Positions 54,970-63,894 of a DNA stretch of 64,000 bases are shown one piece after another. Position 1 is the stretch's first letter. Every line of letters begins with the position of its first letter. Origin of the DNA: Paenibacillus antarcticus (lineage in GTDB: Bacteria; Bacillota; Bacilli; Paenibacillales; Paenibacillaceae); NCBI RefSeq assembly GCF_001637225.1, contig NZ_LVJI01000016.1:248001-312000 (forward strand), read 5' to 3'. Below the pieces are notes generated by a model. The model was not told the DNA's origin. It saw nothing but the letters and a program-made list of their open reading frames with translations, and made no database searches. The position numbers and the translations under genes are program-made.

Positions 54970-56070
54970 ATGAGTCATATACTAAAAGATAAACGAATTA
55001 TATTCATAGATATACTAAGAATACTGTCCATCGTAGCCGTCATCATTTTGCATTACACGGCGGACTTGCTTACAAGGACAAATGATTTCAATACAACATC
55101 ATGGTGGATTAGTAACTTTTTCAATTCGATATCAAGGTTTGCCGTTCCGGTGTTTTTTATGATTAGTGGTTCGATGATTCTTAGGGTTGAAGTGAAATCA
55201 TACCGACATTTTTACTTGAAGAAAGTTCTCCCTCTAATTATTTCGTTACTTAGCTGGTCATTAATATATGCCGTGTACACGCAATACTTTATTCTGAAAA
55301 GTAGTATGAGTGTTTATGGGTTTCTTGTTCATTTTGCAAATGGTTTGATATACGATAGAAATTATGTTCATTTATGGTTTCTGTATGCGATCATTGCGAT
55401 ATACATAACTGTCCCATTAATTAGTAAGTTGGTAAAAGCGTGCAGTGAAAAGGATTTGAGATATTATCTACTATGTTGGTTCTTAATAAGTGTGGTTTAT
55501 AAATTCATATCTGACGTCGTATTCCGAGTAACCTCTGAATATATCAGTATACCCATAACGAATATCCCTTTATTCATGGGTTATCTAGGATATTTTATTT
55601 TAGGGTATTATCTCTATAACTATGATATATCGAGTAAATTGAAAAATATTTTCTATAACTTAGGAATCATATCTTTCTTTATAACACCAGTAGCTACGTA
55701 TTTTGCATCCTTTTACAGTGGCGTACTAGATGAGATGTTCTACGGAAATTACTCGCTCACCACATTTTGTATGGCGATAGGAATGTTTATTTATTTTCAA
55801 GCAAAAGAAACCGTTATTAGTGAGCGAATTAATTACAAAATCAAAAAAATAATTAGTTCAGTCTCGAAAGCAAGCTTTAGTATTTATCTTATACATTTGT
55901 TAGTTGAGATATTGGTCTCGAAGCGAGCAGCAATAGAAGCGAATTTATTTGAAACTACAATGAGTCTTATTTTTAATGTAGCGGTTATTTTCTCGATAAG
56001 TTATATCACGGTTAAAGTGTTAAATCTAAATAAATATGTGACACAAGTGTTATTTGGAGGGAAAAGTTAA
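54970..56070 (+). CDS. Acyltransferase-3 family membrane protein (IcaC/OatA-like)
   Basis: 366 residues with about ten helices. The first helix has the family start FIDILRILSIVAVIILHY, whose His is the likely catalytic residue. It is followed by SRFAVPVFFMISGSMIL and the C-terminal FSIYLIHLLVEIL. Such proteins O-acylate (acetylate or succinylate) extracellular polysaccharides. It lies 44 bp after the GT2 synthase with its own GGGAGG site, and its last codons contain the RBS of the GH18 gene. It probably decorates the polymer made by the synthase. IcaC-like export help is an older alternative idea. Confidence 0.87.
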   Translation: MSHILKDKRIIFIDILRILSIVAVIILHYTADLLTRTNDFNTTSWWISNFFNSISRFAVPVFFMISGSMILRVEVKSYRHFYLKKVLPLIISLLSWSLIYAVYTQYFILKSSMSVYGFLVHFANGLIYDRNYVHLWFLYAIIAIYITVPLISKLVKACSEKDLRYYLLCWFLISVVYKFISDVVFRVTSEYISIPITNIPLFMGYLGYFILGYYLYNYDISSKLKNIFYNLGIISFFITPVATYFASFYSGVLDEMFYGNYSLTTFCMAIGMFIYFQAKETVISERINYKIKKIISSVSKASFSIYLIHLLVEILVSKRAAIEANLFETTMSLIFNVAVIFSISYITVKVLNLNKYVTQVLFGGKS

Positions 56071-56071
56071 C

Positions 56072-57211
56072 ATGATCAAAATAAGTCTTTTTACAAAAGC
56101 CTTCGTAGCTATATTAGTTGTAGGTATGGGGATTTACTTTTACGATACTATTTATTCAGACAAGAAAGTAACCTCTGTGTACATACCCATATGGAAAGAC
56201 TTTAAAGATATCGATCTAAAAGGGAAGAATGTCGATATCGCTATTATTGCCTTTGCCAAAATCGATAAAACAAATATATATTTTGATCTAGACCCTGCTA
56301 AAAATGAGGTCATTAAAGAGAACATAAAGAAGCTACAAGAAAATAATAAAAAGACGAGCTTTATACTTGGCGTTGGTGGTTATAAAGCAGATGGATTCTC
56401 CGATGCTTCCATGGACGGCAATCGGTACTCTTTTACAGAAAGTATTCTCGCTATGGTGAAAGAGTTAGATCTAGATGGGATAGATATCGACTGGGAATAT
56501 CCTGCTTTTGATGCATGGAATACGATTAAAGCAAGACCAGAAGATACCAATAACTTCACCAATCTAATGAAAGAACTGAAAGAGAAGTTGGATAGACTCC
56601 CTCGTAAAAATAAAAATTACTATTTAAGTTTTGCTGCTGGGAACGAAGATTGGTACTTTAAGAATGTTGAGGTTAAAAAAGTAGAAAAGTATGTGGATTT
56701 CATTAATGTGATGAGTTATGACTTAACTGGAGCTTGGTCAGAAACAACAGGGTATAATTCAAATTTATATAAAGATAAGAATGAGAAGAGTAGAACTAGC
56801 GTAGATCGTATTATTAACCTTTACTTAGAGCGCGACATTGATGCTAGCAAGCTGCTATTAGGAATTCCCGCCTATTCTTACGCTTGGGAGAATGTTAAGA
56901 GTGCTACGAATCAGGATGCTGCGTTCACCTTGGGTAAACCGATTAACATCGACAAAGTAGATTTAAGCTACAAGACGATACAGGATAAATATTTAGAGAA
57001 AGATGGGTTTAAGCGGTACTTTGATGATACAGCAAAGACAGCCTTTTTATATGACGGTAATACGTTTATTACTTATGAAGATGAAGAAGCCTTGGAGGCA
57101 AAAGTTAAATATGTTAGAGATAAGAAGCTAGCCGGTGTCATGGTGTGGGAATATTCGCAAGACTCCGACGAGGGTATTGTAAAGTATTTAGCGGATAATC
57201 TTAATAAGTAA
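56072..57211 (+). CDS. Membrane-anchored GH18 hydrolase
   Basis: 379 residues from ATG 56072 (GGAGGG inside the previous gene's end; a longer in-frame TTG start at 56054 is rejected). One N-terminal helix (~8-24) without a clear cleavage site suggests a membrane anchor with the enzyme outside. The GH18 barrel has SFILGVGGYKADG and the complete active-site strand DGIDIDWEYP (acid Glu142), then FINVMSYDLTGAW and GVMVWEYSQDSDEG. GH18 enzymes cut beta-1,4- or other GlcNAc linkages by substrate assistance. Within this operon it probably trims or releases the polymer made by the GT2 enzyme. Confidence 0.88.
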   Translation: MIKISLFTKAFVAILVVGMGIYFYDTIYSDKKVTSVYIPIWKDFKDIDLKGKNVDIAIIAFAKIDKTNIYFDLDPAKNEVIKENIKKLQENNKKTSFILGVGGYKADGFSDASMDGNRYSFTESILAMVKELDLDGIDIDWEYPAFDAWNTIKARPEDTNNFTNLMKELKEKLDRLPRKNKNYYLSFAAGNEDWYFKNVEVKKVEKYVDFINVMSYDLTGAWSETTGYNSNLYKDKNEKSRTSVDRIINLYLERDIDASKLLLGIPAYSYAWENVKSATNQDAAFTLGKPINIDKVDLSYKTIQDKYLEKDGFKRYFDDTAKTAFLYDGNTFITYEDEEALEAKVKYVRDKKLAGVMVWEYSQDSDEGIVKYLADNLNK

Positions 57212-57239
57212 TATCCGGTCGTTCATTTCTGTTCTAATC

Positions 57240-57281
57240 AAAAAGCCGCGATATCCTATAACAGGATACCGCGGCTTTTTA
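57240..57281. terminator. Bidirectional terminator
   Basis: AAAAAGCCGCGATATCCT pairs with AGGATACCGCGGCTTTTT (one mismatch). The A-run and T-run allow use from both sides. Confidence 0.9.
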
Positions 57282-57299
57282 AATGAAAATGATATCGAT

Positions 57300-58010
57300 T
57301 TATTTCTCAGTAATCTTAACATTTTTAATCTGAATCTTCTCTGTTGGTGTGCTCATTTCACCACTCATACCTACCTCAACAGGTGTGGCAGCAATCTGTT
57401 TTACAACATCCATTCCATTCGTAATTTTACCGAAGATAGTGTAGTTAGGCTGATTGTTTAGAGAAGTGCTATCTGCACCGGTACAGATGAAGAATTGGCT
57501 TCCATTTGTATTTGCTCCAGCATTAGCCATAGCTACAACACCAGGTTCATATTGATAACTCGTCTTCTCATCTTCGAATTGATACCCAGGTCCGCCTGCA
57601 CCAGTACCTTGTGGATCGCCAGTCTGTATCATGAAACTCTCAATAATTCGGTGGAAGATGACGTCGTCGTAGAAACCTTGTTTAGCTAGGAATACAAAGT
57701 TATTGACAGTCTTAGGTGCGTCCTTAGCATAAAGCTCGATAGTGAAAGTTCCTTTGTTCGTAGTAACTTCAGCCTCATAGGATTTCGTGCTGTCAATCTC
57801 CATAGCTGGAGGGTTGTCCCAACTCTTCGTTGTTTGAGTAGGTGTTTCCTCTGCGGGTGGAGTCGGTTCAACAGGCGTTGTTTGTTCTGTGTTACTTCCC
57901 GTTGTTTGATCCGGTGTGGACTCTTCTGTGGGCTTGTTACCGCAACCGCTTAACACTAGAGCAGCAGTAATAAGCGTAATTAACGGCATGAATAGATGTT
58001 TCTTTTTCAT
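57300..58010 (-). CDS. Cyclophilin-type peptidyl-prolyl isomerase lipoprotein
   Basis: 236 residues. The lipoprotein signal ends LSGC (Cys23), followed by a ~45-residue Thr/Pro/Glu-rich linker and a compact cyclophilin domain (~78-236). Motifs include APKTVNNFVFLAKQGFYDD, VIFHRIIESFMIQTGDPQG with catalytic Arg and Gln, and NGSQFFICTG. It is a surface-anchored foldase that isomerises Xaa-Pro bonds in exported proteins. Single gene with its own RBS (AGGAGTG on the minus strand). Confidence 0.94.
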   Translation of the reverse strand: MKKKHLFMPLITLITAALVLSGCGNKPTEESTPDQTTGSNTEQTTPVEPTPPAEETPTQTTKSWDNPPAMEIDSTKSYEAEVTTNKGTFTIELYAKDAPKTVNNFVFLAKQGFYDDVIFHRIIESFMIQTGDPQGTGAGGPGYQFEDEKTSYQYEPGVVAMANAGANTNGSQFFICTGADSTSLNNQPNYTIFGKITNGMDVVKQIAATPVEVGMSGEMSTPTEKIQIKNVKITEK

Positions 58011-58185
58011 AAATACGTGTTCACTCCTTTATATCAAATATCTTGTCTTATCATATCGATATTTCGAGTAAAAATCTAGTTCACCTGATTTCAGTTCTTC
58101 AAATTACCAACAATTTGAAACTTGTTGGGGAGTAATAACGTTTAATATTAATATGGGAGTGGGATTGTAATGGGAGGGATTGCTC

Positions 58186-59115
58186 ATGTTTCATGATTTA
58201 AATGTACGTCTGGCTGAAGTCAAAGAGAAAGGTCGCAAATACAGAAAGTGGGATAAGCGCCTTGTGGATCTCGGACTTTCGTTAGAGCAGTATGAGCGTG
58301 AAGCGAATAACTGGGAACAGCGCCTACAACGTGAAGAGCAGGATGTAGAGAGAATGACGGGAATGTCTTTATTTAACCTCATCTACAGTGTTATGGGCAA
58401 GAAGGAAGAAAAGATTGAACGTGAACAGCTTGAAGTACTTGAAGCAAAGGTGAAATATGATGAAGCATTACGTACGTTGAAAGATACGAAAGATCAAATA
58501 CATGACGCTCAGCAACAACTTTCTCATGTCAGGGGTTGGGAAGTAGAATACGACGCAATCATAAGACAAAAAGAACAATCCCTCCTACACAGTAACAGGG
58601 AACTTATGGAACTTGTTGATCAACAAACGGATATACGACTGACTCTGAAAGAGTTGAAGGAGGCCATTCAGGCGGGTAACTCAGTTATGGATAGTCTGAA
58701 GAGCGCATCAGATGGGCTTCAGAAAGCTAGAGACTGGGGCACGTATGACCTTCTTGGCGGGGGAATGATTGCGACCCACATAAAGCATAACAATATTGAT
58801 GATGCGATGTCGTATATTCATGATGCTCAAAGGGAATTGAGCTTGTTCTCGAAAGAACTGAGAGATATCCAGATGACCACATTGATTGAGATAGATATTG
58901 GAGATTTCCTTAGATTTAGTGATTATTTCTTCGATGGATTTATTTCGGATTGGATGGTTCAAGGTAGAATTAATGATACACTAGATCAAGTAGAAGGTAA
59001 GGCAAACTCAATACATGAGATACTACAACAACTGGACAATGAATATGAGAAGCTAGATTCTGAGTTAATGACTTTGAATCTTCATTACACAATGATACTT
59101 GAACAAGCAGAATAG
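58186..59115 (+). CDS. Coiled-coil protein of unknown function
   Basis: 309 residues from ATG 58186 (GGAGGG 7 nt upstream; TTG 58180 is too close). Highly charged, no signal peptide or membrane helix. Long heptad-like coiled coils span ~1-60, 75-185 and 255-300. A short non-coil section (RDWGTYDLLGGGMIATHIKH, ~183-203) contains a Gly-rich turn, and the segment FSDYFFDGFISDWMVQGRI lies at ~240-260. I do not recognise the family. It forms a two-gene unit with the zinc-ribbon protein 21 bp downstream. A scaffold or filament role is possible but speculative. Confidence 0.75.
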   Translation: MFHDLNVRLAEVKEKGRKYRKWDKRLVDLGLSLEQYEREANNWEQRLQREEQDVERMTGMSLFNLIYSVMGKKEEKIEREQLEVLEAKVKYDEALRTLKDTKDQIHDAQQQLSHVRGWEVEYDAIIRQKEQSLLHSNRELMELVDQQTDIRLTLKELKEAIQAGNSVMDSLKSASDGLQKARDWGTYDLLGGGMIATHIKHNNIDDAMSYIHDAQRELSLFSKELRDIQMTTLIEIDIGDFLRFSDYFFDGFISDWMVQGRINDTLDQVEGKANSIHEILQQLDNEYEKLDSELMTLNLHYTMILEQAE

Positions 59116-59136
59116 AATATACGGAGGTAAGAACAT

Positions 59137-59505
59137 ATGAGTTTTTTTGATAAATTGAAATCAGGCGTATCGGAAGCTGGTAATAAAGCCAAGGTAGCTG
59201 TAGAAATTAATCGGCTGAGGATGCAGAACAGTTCTAAACAAAGAGAAATATTAGATCATTATCAGGAGATTGGACGCTCCGTATTTATGTCATTAACCAA
59301 TGAGAATCAGTCACTTAATAATGATCATCTTGAACCCATCATCCAACAAATATTAACTTTAAAAGATGAGATTCAGAAGAATCAGGACCAAATGGGTAGT
59401 GTTGGGGATGAGAAAGATTGTGTCTGTGGGCAAAAGGTTGCGATAGCAGCACGATATTGCCCAGCGTGTGGGCATGCATTTGAAGTTATTGATATCGGGG
59501 AGTAG
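59137..59505 (+). CDS. Small helical protein with C-terminal zinc ribbon
   Basis: 122 residues. Helical N-terminal ~80 residues (FFDKLKSGVSEAGNKAKVAV) look amphipathic, followed by a zinc ribbon CVCGQKVAIAARYCPACGHAF with a CxC/CxxC ligand set. The gene follows the coiled-coil gene after 21 bp with GGAGG, so the products probably act together. The start SFFDKLKSGVSEAGNKAK resembles that of other Firmicute zinc-ribbon proteins without known function. No catalytic motif is visible. Confidence 0.78.
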   Translation: MSFFDKLKSGVSEAGNKAKVAVEINRLRMQNSSKQREILDHYQEIGRSVFMSLTNENQSLNNDHLEPIIQQILTLKDEIQKNQDQMGSVGDEKDCVCGQKVAIAARYCPACGHAFEVIDIGE

Positions 59506-59557
59506 AGTTAAATATTGTTCGATTTGCTGTTGGTGTGAGACGCGTCGGTGTGATATT

Positions 59558-59595
59558 AAAAAGCAGGACCATTAATCATGATGGTCCTGCTTTTT
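59558..59595. terminator. Bidirectional terminator
   Basis: A perfect 15-bp stem AAAAAGCAGGACCAT with an 8-nt loop, between the zinc-ribbon gene and the convergent transporter gene. Confidence 0.9.
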
Positions 59596-59614
59596 CATTA
59601 TTCGTACATATGAA

Positions 59615-60895
59615 TTACATTAAATATCGAAGATAGATATATATCGTTGAAATGATAATGGACAGAATCATAAGTGGGAATCCGTATTTAAGAAATTGTA
59701 CAAACGTAATCGGCTGCCCTTCTTTGGCGGATAACCCCGCGACAATAAGATTTGCACTGGCACCGACTAACGATCCATTTCCTCCAAGACAGGCACCTAA
59801 TGCTAGGCTCCACCACACAGGTTCAAGATTGCTTACACCCATGGAACCCATATCCTGAATCAGAGGAATCATGGTAGCTACGAAAGGGATATTATCTACA
59901 AAGGCGGAGGCGATGGCACTAAGCCATAGAATTAGCATGGAAGTGGAAGCTACATTTCCTCCGGTTAGAGCCATAGCTTGTTTCGCTAATGCTGTTATAA
60001 CCCCCGTCTCAATCAATCCAGATACGAGTACGAATAGCCCCACGAAGAAGAATATGGTTGTCCATTCAATCTTAGCAAGAGCCTTCTCTAAGAAATGTTC
60101 TCCACTAAGAAGTAGCAATAGAAAGGCTCCAGTTAAAGCAATGGTAGCCGATTCTAGATGTAGCATCTGATGTATGAAGAAGCCGATCATCGTAAGTCCT
60201 AGCACGGATAAGCATTTGATAAGTAATGTTCGGTTCGTAATGACTGCTTTTTCATCCATGTCCATCAGGCTATGCATTAATTCGGGTTTTGTCTTCAATT
60301 GTTTACGAAATATAAGAACAAGTATAGGAATCATAACCATCATGATGATGATAATTACTGGCGCTAGATTCTCAATAAATGCCATGAAGGTTAGTTCCTT
60401 TACTGCACTTCCGATCATAATGTTGGGTGGATCTCCGATCATCGTAGCTGTCCCACCGATATTTGAAGCTAAGATCTGAGCAAACAAATAAGGAAAAGGG
60501 TTAACTCGTAGTTGACTTGTAATGCTGAAGGTAACGGGTACCATGAGTAGTACGGTAGTTACATTGTCTAAGAATGCAGATGCAAGTGCCGTAATAAGTG
60601 TGAGCGAGATAAGAATACGAATGGGGTGTCCTTTAGCTTTTTTCGCTGCCCAAATCGCGATGTACTTGAATAAGCCAGTCTCAGCCGTGATATTGACCAT
60701 GATCATCATGCCAATGAGAAGACCAATTGTATTGAAATCGATATGGTGTAAGGCTGTTTCTTGATCAACAACGCCTAAAATAACCATAAGAATACCGCCT
60801 ATCATAGCTACGATCGTGCGGTGTATTTTTTCAGATATAATAAATCCATACACAATGAGGAAAATACCAATAGCTAGAATCGTCTGATGTTCCAT
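59615..60895 (-). CDS. ArsB/NhaD-type (SLC13-like) ion transporter
   Basis: 426 residues with about eleven helices. The IT-superfamily repeats are clear: TALASAFLDNVTTVLLMVPV and, in the second half, SAIASAFVDNIPFVATMIPL; these are the paired membrane hairpins that build the ion site. ASNIGGTATMIGDPPN and LGACLGGNGSLVGASAN are the paired GG..G loops. It exchanges Na+/H+, or moves arsenite or organic anions, across the membrane. There is no ars regulator or ATPase nearby, so an arsenic role is not supported by context. The specificity is open. Confidence 0.9.
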   Translation of the reverse strand: MEHQTILAIGIFLIVYGFIISEKIHRTIVAMIGGILMVILGVVDQETALHHIDFNTIGLLIGMMIMVNITAETGLFKYIAIWAAKKAKGHPIRILISLTLITALASAFLDNVTTVLLMVPVTFSITSQLRVNPFPYLFAQILASNIGGTATMIGDPPNIMIGSAVKELTFMAFIENLAPVIIIIMMVMIPILVLIFRKQLKTKPELMHSLMDMDEKAVITNRTLLIKCLSVLGLTMIGFFIHQMLHLESATIALTGAFLLLLLSGEHFLEKALAKIEWTTIFFFVGLFVLVSGLIETGVITALAKQAMALTGGNVASTSMLILWLSAIASAFVDNIPFVATMIPLIQDMGSMGVSNLEPVWWSLALGACLGGNGSLVGASANLIVAGLSAKEGQPITFVQFLKYGFPLMILSIIISTIYIYLRYLM

Positions 60896-61115
60896 AATGC
60901 CTCCTATAGTTGTCCGGTATATAATAACGACAGTAAGCTGTCGTCAATCAGTAATTATAGAGGATAATGAAGGGTACAACAAGAAAATACCTAACATATA
61001 GCTTCATGATTAGAGGCGAAATATGATATTAAGTTAGCCAGTGTTATACTGAAATGGAGAGAGCTTAAGAATCTAATATGATGACTAATTATTATGTGTT
61101 TAGTGGGGAAGGAAA

Positions 61116-61877
61116 ATGAATATGAATATGAATATGAATGCTCACAATCAAATGGAACAACTCAAACAGTTTAAGCATGATATTACGCGATTTATGATGG
61201 TCTACAAATTCGCCTTGGACGAAATGGAGACTAAAGTTGATATATTGAAGGAAGAATTTCAGTCTTTACATGACTATAGTCCGATCGAACATACGAAATC
61301 ACGTTTAAAGTCTCCAGAAAGCATTATGAAAAAGATGCTTCGCAAAAATTATGAATTAACATTTACAGGTATAAAAAGTAATATTAAAGACATTGCGGGT
61401 CTCCGGATTACTTGCTCCTTCATTTCAGACATTTATCGAATGCAAGAAATGCTTTCGAATCAAAGTGATCTCATTATTCTTGAAGTGAAAGATTATATTA
61501 AGAATCCTAAACCGAACGGTTACCAGAGTCTTCATTTATTGATTGAAGTCCCCGTATTTCTGTCGGATGGCGTAGAACACGTATGTGTTGAAGTACAGAT
61601 CCGTACGATTGCTATGGACTTCTGGGCAAGTCTCGAGCATAAGATTTTTTATAAATATAATCAATCTGTACCTGAACGCCTCACGCAAGAGCTTAAAGCA
61701 GCTGCAGATTCGGCTAATGCGCTAGACTTACAGATGGAGCGTCTAAATGATGAGATTCAGGAAATTAAGGATGCTCAAAGTGAGGACTCGGTGGATGAGC
61801 TAAGACGTATTATGATTAACAACCAACAATTTCACCTTCCCGTAGATCTCTTGAAGCTGCTTGGTGACGGAGAGTAA
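61116..61877 (+). CDS. sasA: Small alarmone synthetase, (p)ppGpp synthetase of the YwaC/SasA type
   Basis: 253 residues. The RelA/SpoT synthetase domain has HTKSRLKSPESIMKK, DIAGLRITCSFISDIY, KPNGYQSLHLLIEVP and EVQIRTIAMDFWASLEHKI. No hydrolase domain is present. It makes (p)ppGpp from ATP and GTP or GDP and is usually induced by cell-envelope stress through SigW/SigM in Bacillus. The length and C-terminal coil resemble YwaC rather than YjbM. The start has a tandem ATGAAT repeat (61116-61139) giving MNMNMNMN and several in-frame ATGs; GGGGAAGGA precedes the first. An extended -10 (TGTTATACT) lies at 61042-61050. Confidence 0.92.
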   Translation: MNMNMNMNAHNQMEQLKQFKHDITRFMMVYKFALDEMETKVDILKEEFQSLHDYSPIEHTKSRLKSPESIMKKMLRKNYELTFTGIKSNIKDIAGLRITCSFISDIYRMQEMLSNQSDLIILEVKDYIKNPKPNGYQSLHLLIEVPVFLSDGVEHVCVEVQIRTIAMDFWASLEHKIFYKYNQSVPERLTQELKAAADSANALDLQMERLNDEIQEIKDAQSEDSVDELRRIMINNQQFHLPVDLLKLLGDGE

Positions 61878-61904
61878 TATTTATACTAAATAATTATATT
61901 TCTC

Positions 61905-61946
61905 GCTGAAACGGATACCATCCTTTAGGGTGGTATCCGTTTCAGC
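61905..61946 (+). terminator. Rho-independent terminator after the alarmone synthetase gene
   Basis: GCTGAAACGGATACCA pairs with TGGTATCCGTTTCAGC, tail TTGTTT. Nothing else is recognised in 61947-62108. Confidence 0.85.
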
Positions 61947-62108
61947 TTGTTTAGGGTCCGTTACCTCGTAACCCTTTTTCTATAAAGATTCACTATAATA
62001 ACTGCAGAATTATTTCAACAGTAGTCTAGTGGATTTGAATTAAACCGCTTACAATGAAAAGGGAACAATGTATCATCATTTATCATTCAGTAAGGTGGGA
62101 CTATAGGA

Positions 62109-63848
62109 ATGCCTAAATACAATTTATTCACGAAAATATTGATGATCATTCTAATGATATTAGTACCTATTGTAGGCCTTTATTTCTATTCTAATCAGAC
62201 GATGACTAGTGTGCTCGGATCAGAATTGAACAAATCGAATGAGAGTCAATTGACGTTTTTTCAGAATCAGGTGAATATGAATTTCGATCGGCTAGCTCTC
62301 ATGCCTAATCAATTGATTCATGATCCTGACATATCAAGTTTTCGTGATATTTTTATGAATGAGTCATATCTTGATCTAGATGCTATAACGCAAGTGAAGC
62401 GAATTCAGGATAAATTGAGTTTGCAGGAGAGTTCTTTGAATTGGAGAAGTGAACTGCTGATCTATTCACCTTCTATGAATCGAGTAGTGTCATTGAATGA
62501 TGCGAAGCAATACGATCCGAAAGAGCTGAACGGACGTATTCATTCTGGTTGGCAAGTGACTACGAAAGAAAACGGAGGCTTTCAATTTTCATTATTTACA
62601 GTGACTCCATATGCAACATTTACGCACCTAGAGGATGCAAATCTCCTGGTTGAGATTAGATTCAGTAGTCTGAATATTGAGGAAATGCTCGATAAGTTTA
62701 AGGGTGATGGAAGGCGTGATCCATTCTATTACAAACAGGATGTTGGCGTGATTTATAATGGTACTTCCGATCAGGAGTTGGCAAATCTACTCATTAAAGA
62801 ACTAGAAAAGAAAGAATTTCAACCTGAATCTGAGCATCGGACAGTGGAGCTGAACGGGGAGAGTTACATGGTGAACATCGTCTTGTCGAAGACGACCGGA
62901 TGGTATTTGATTGATTATATGCCTTTAACTGATATTATGTATCCGATAGAACAGTCTAACCGTTTATTTTATGTGGCCATTGGAGCATTATTATTGATGA
63001 GTTCTCTGGCATCTTACTTGTTATACGCTCAGGTTCAAGTACCGATGAAGAAGCTTGTACATAGTTTTCAACGTCTAAAGAGTGGGGATTACTCGGTTCG
63101 AATGGTTCCACGAGGGAATAGTGAGTTCAGCTTCGTATTCGGCAGATTCAACTCCATGGTCGCGCAAATCCAGGAATTGTTCGAGAACGTATATATGGAG
63201 AAGATTCATGTGAAAGAGGCTCGCTTAAAGCAATTACAATCGCAGATTAATCCACATTTCTTTTATAATTGTTTCTCTTTTATTTCGAGTATGGCTAAGC
63301 TTAAGAACTTTCAGGCTGTCGTCGCTATGTCTCAGAATTTGTCTAATTATTATCGCTATACAACACGTCAGGAACGAGATGTGGTTCCCCTATCAGAAGA
63401 AATGGATTTCGTAACTAATTATTTAGAAATACAGAAGATGAGAATGAGTCGTCTTGATTATTCGATTGATCTACCTCCGATATTGAAAAGGTTAGACATT
63501 CCATTACTCATCATTCAACCGCTAGTGGAGAATTCGATTATTCATGGAATTGAGTCGAGAGCAGGTGCAGGTCTGGTCCGAATTTCGGGAGAGATCAATC
63601 AGGGTGGAGTAACGCTGATTGTTGAAGACAATGGTAAGGGTATGAAGGCACATGAGTTACTGACTTTACAATATAAGCTTAGCCATCCGGTAGAGGAAGG
63701 GATGGGCTATGGTCTTTGGAATGTTCAACAAAGAATGCAACTTCGGTATGGAAGAAACGCAGGGGTAACATTGTCAGATTCGGAATTAGGTGGGCTTAAG
63801 GTTGTGTTGTATTGGAGTTATCCTAATGAAGCAGAAATGATCGGATGA
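62109..63848 (+). CDS. YesM-type membrane sensor histidine kinase
   Basis: 579 residues. TM1 ~8-27, extracytoplasmic sensor ~28-285, TM2 ~287-306, HAMP ~307-365. Kinase box QINPHFFYNC with His383, ATPase domain with NSIIHGI and DNGKGM. The start ATG follows AGGTGGGA. It is followed 46 bp later by a response-regulator gene, making a fourth YesM/YesN pair whose sugar locus must lie beyond the window. Its H-box is FFYNC rather than FLYNT, a mild variant. Confidence 0.92.
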   Translation: MPKYNLFTKILMIILMILVPIVGLYFYSNQTMTSVLGSELNKSNESQLTFFQNQVNMNFDRLALMPNQLIHDPDISSFRDIFMNESYLDLDAITQVKRIQDKLSLQESSLNWRSELLIYSPSMNRVVSLNDAKQYDPKELNGRIHSGWQVTTKENGGFQFSLFTVTPYATFTHLEDANLLVEIRFSSLNIEEMLDKFKGDGRRDPFYYKQDVGVIYNGTSDQELANLLIKELEKKEFQPESEHRTVELNGESYMVNIVLSKTTGWYLIDYMPLTDIMYPIEQSNRLFYVAIGALLLMSSLASYLLYAQVQVPMKKLVHSFQRLKSGDYSVRMVPRGNSEFSFVFGRFNSMVAQIQELFENVYMEKIHVKEARLKQLQSQINPHFFYNCFSFISSMAKLKNFQAVVAMSQNLSNYYRYTTRQERDVVPLSEEMDFVTNYLEIQKMRMSRLDYSIDLPPILKRLDIPLLIIQPLVENSIIHGIESRAGAGLVRISGEINQGGVTLIVEDNGKGMKAHELLTLQYKLSHPVEEGMGYGLWNVQQRMQLRYGRNAGVTLSDSELGGLKVVLYWSYPNEAEMIG

Positions 63849-63894
63849 TATTTCATGAAATAGTGGAGAAGAGATATGAAAGGGTGATATGTAA

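Noticed and set aside
60174-60479. Plus-strand open frames (59871-60764) opposite the ArsB/NhaD transporter gene.
   Set aside because: Antisense frames of a membrane protein gene are commonly open; no RBS or recognisable motif supports them.
59615-60895. Arsenite resistance locus.
   Set aside because: Only the transporter family matches; there is no arsR, arsC or arsA-like gene, so NhaD- or SLC13-like transport is equally likely.
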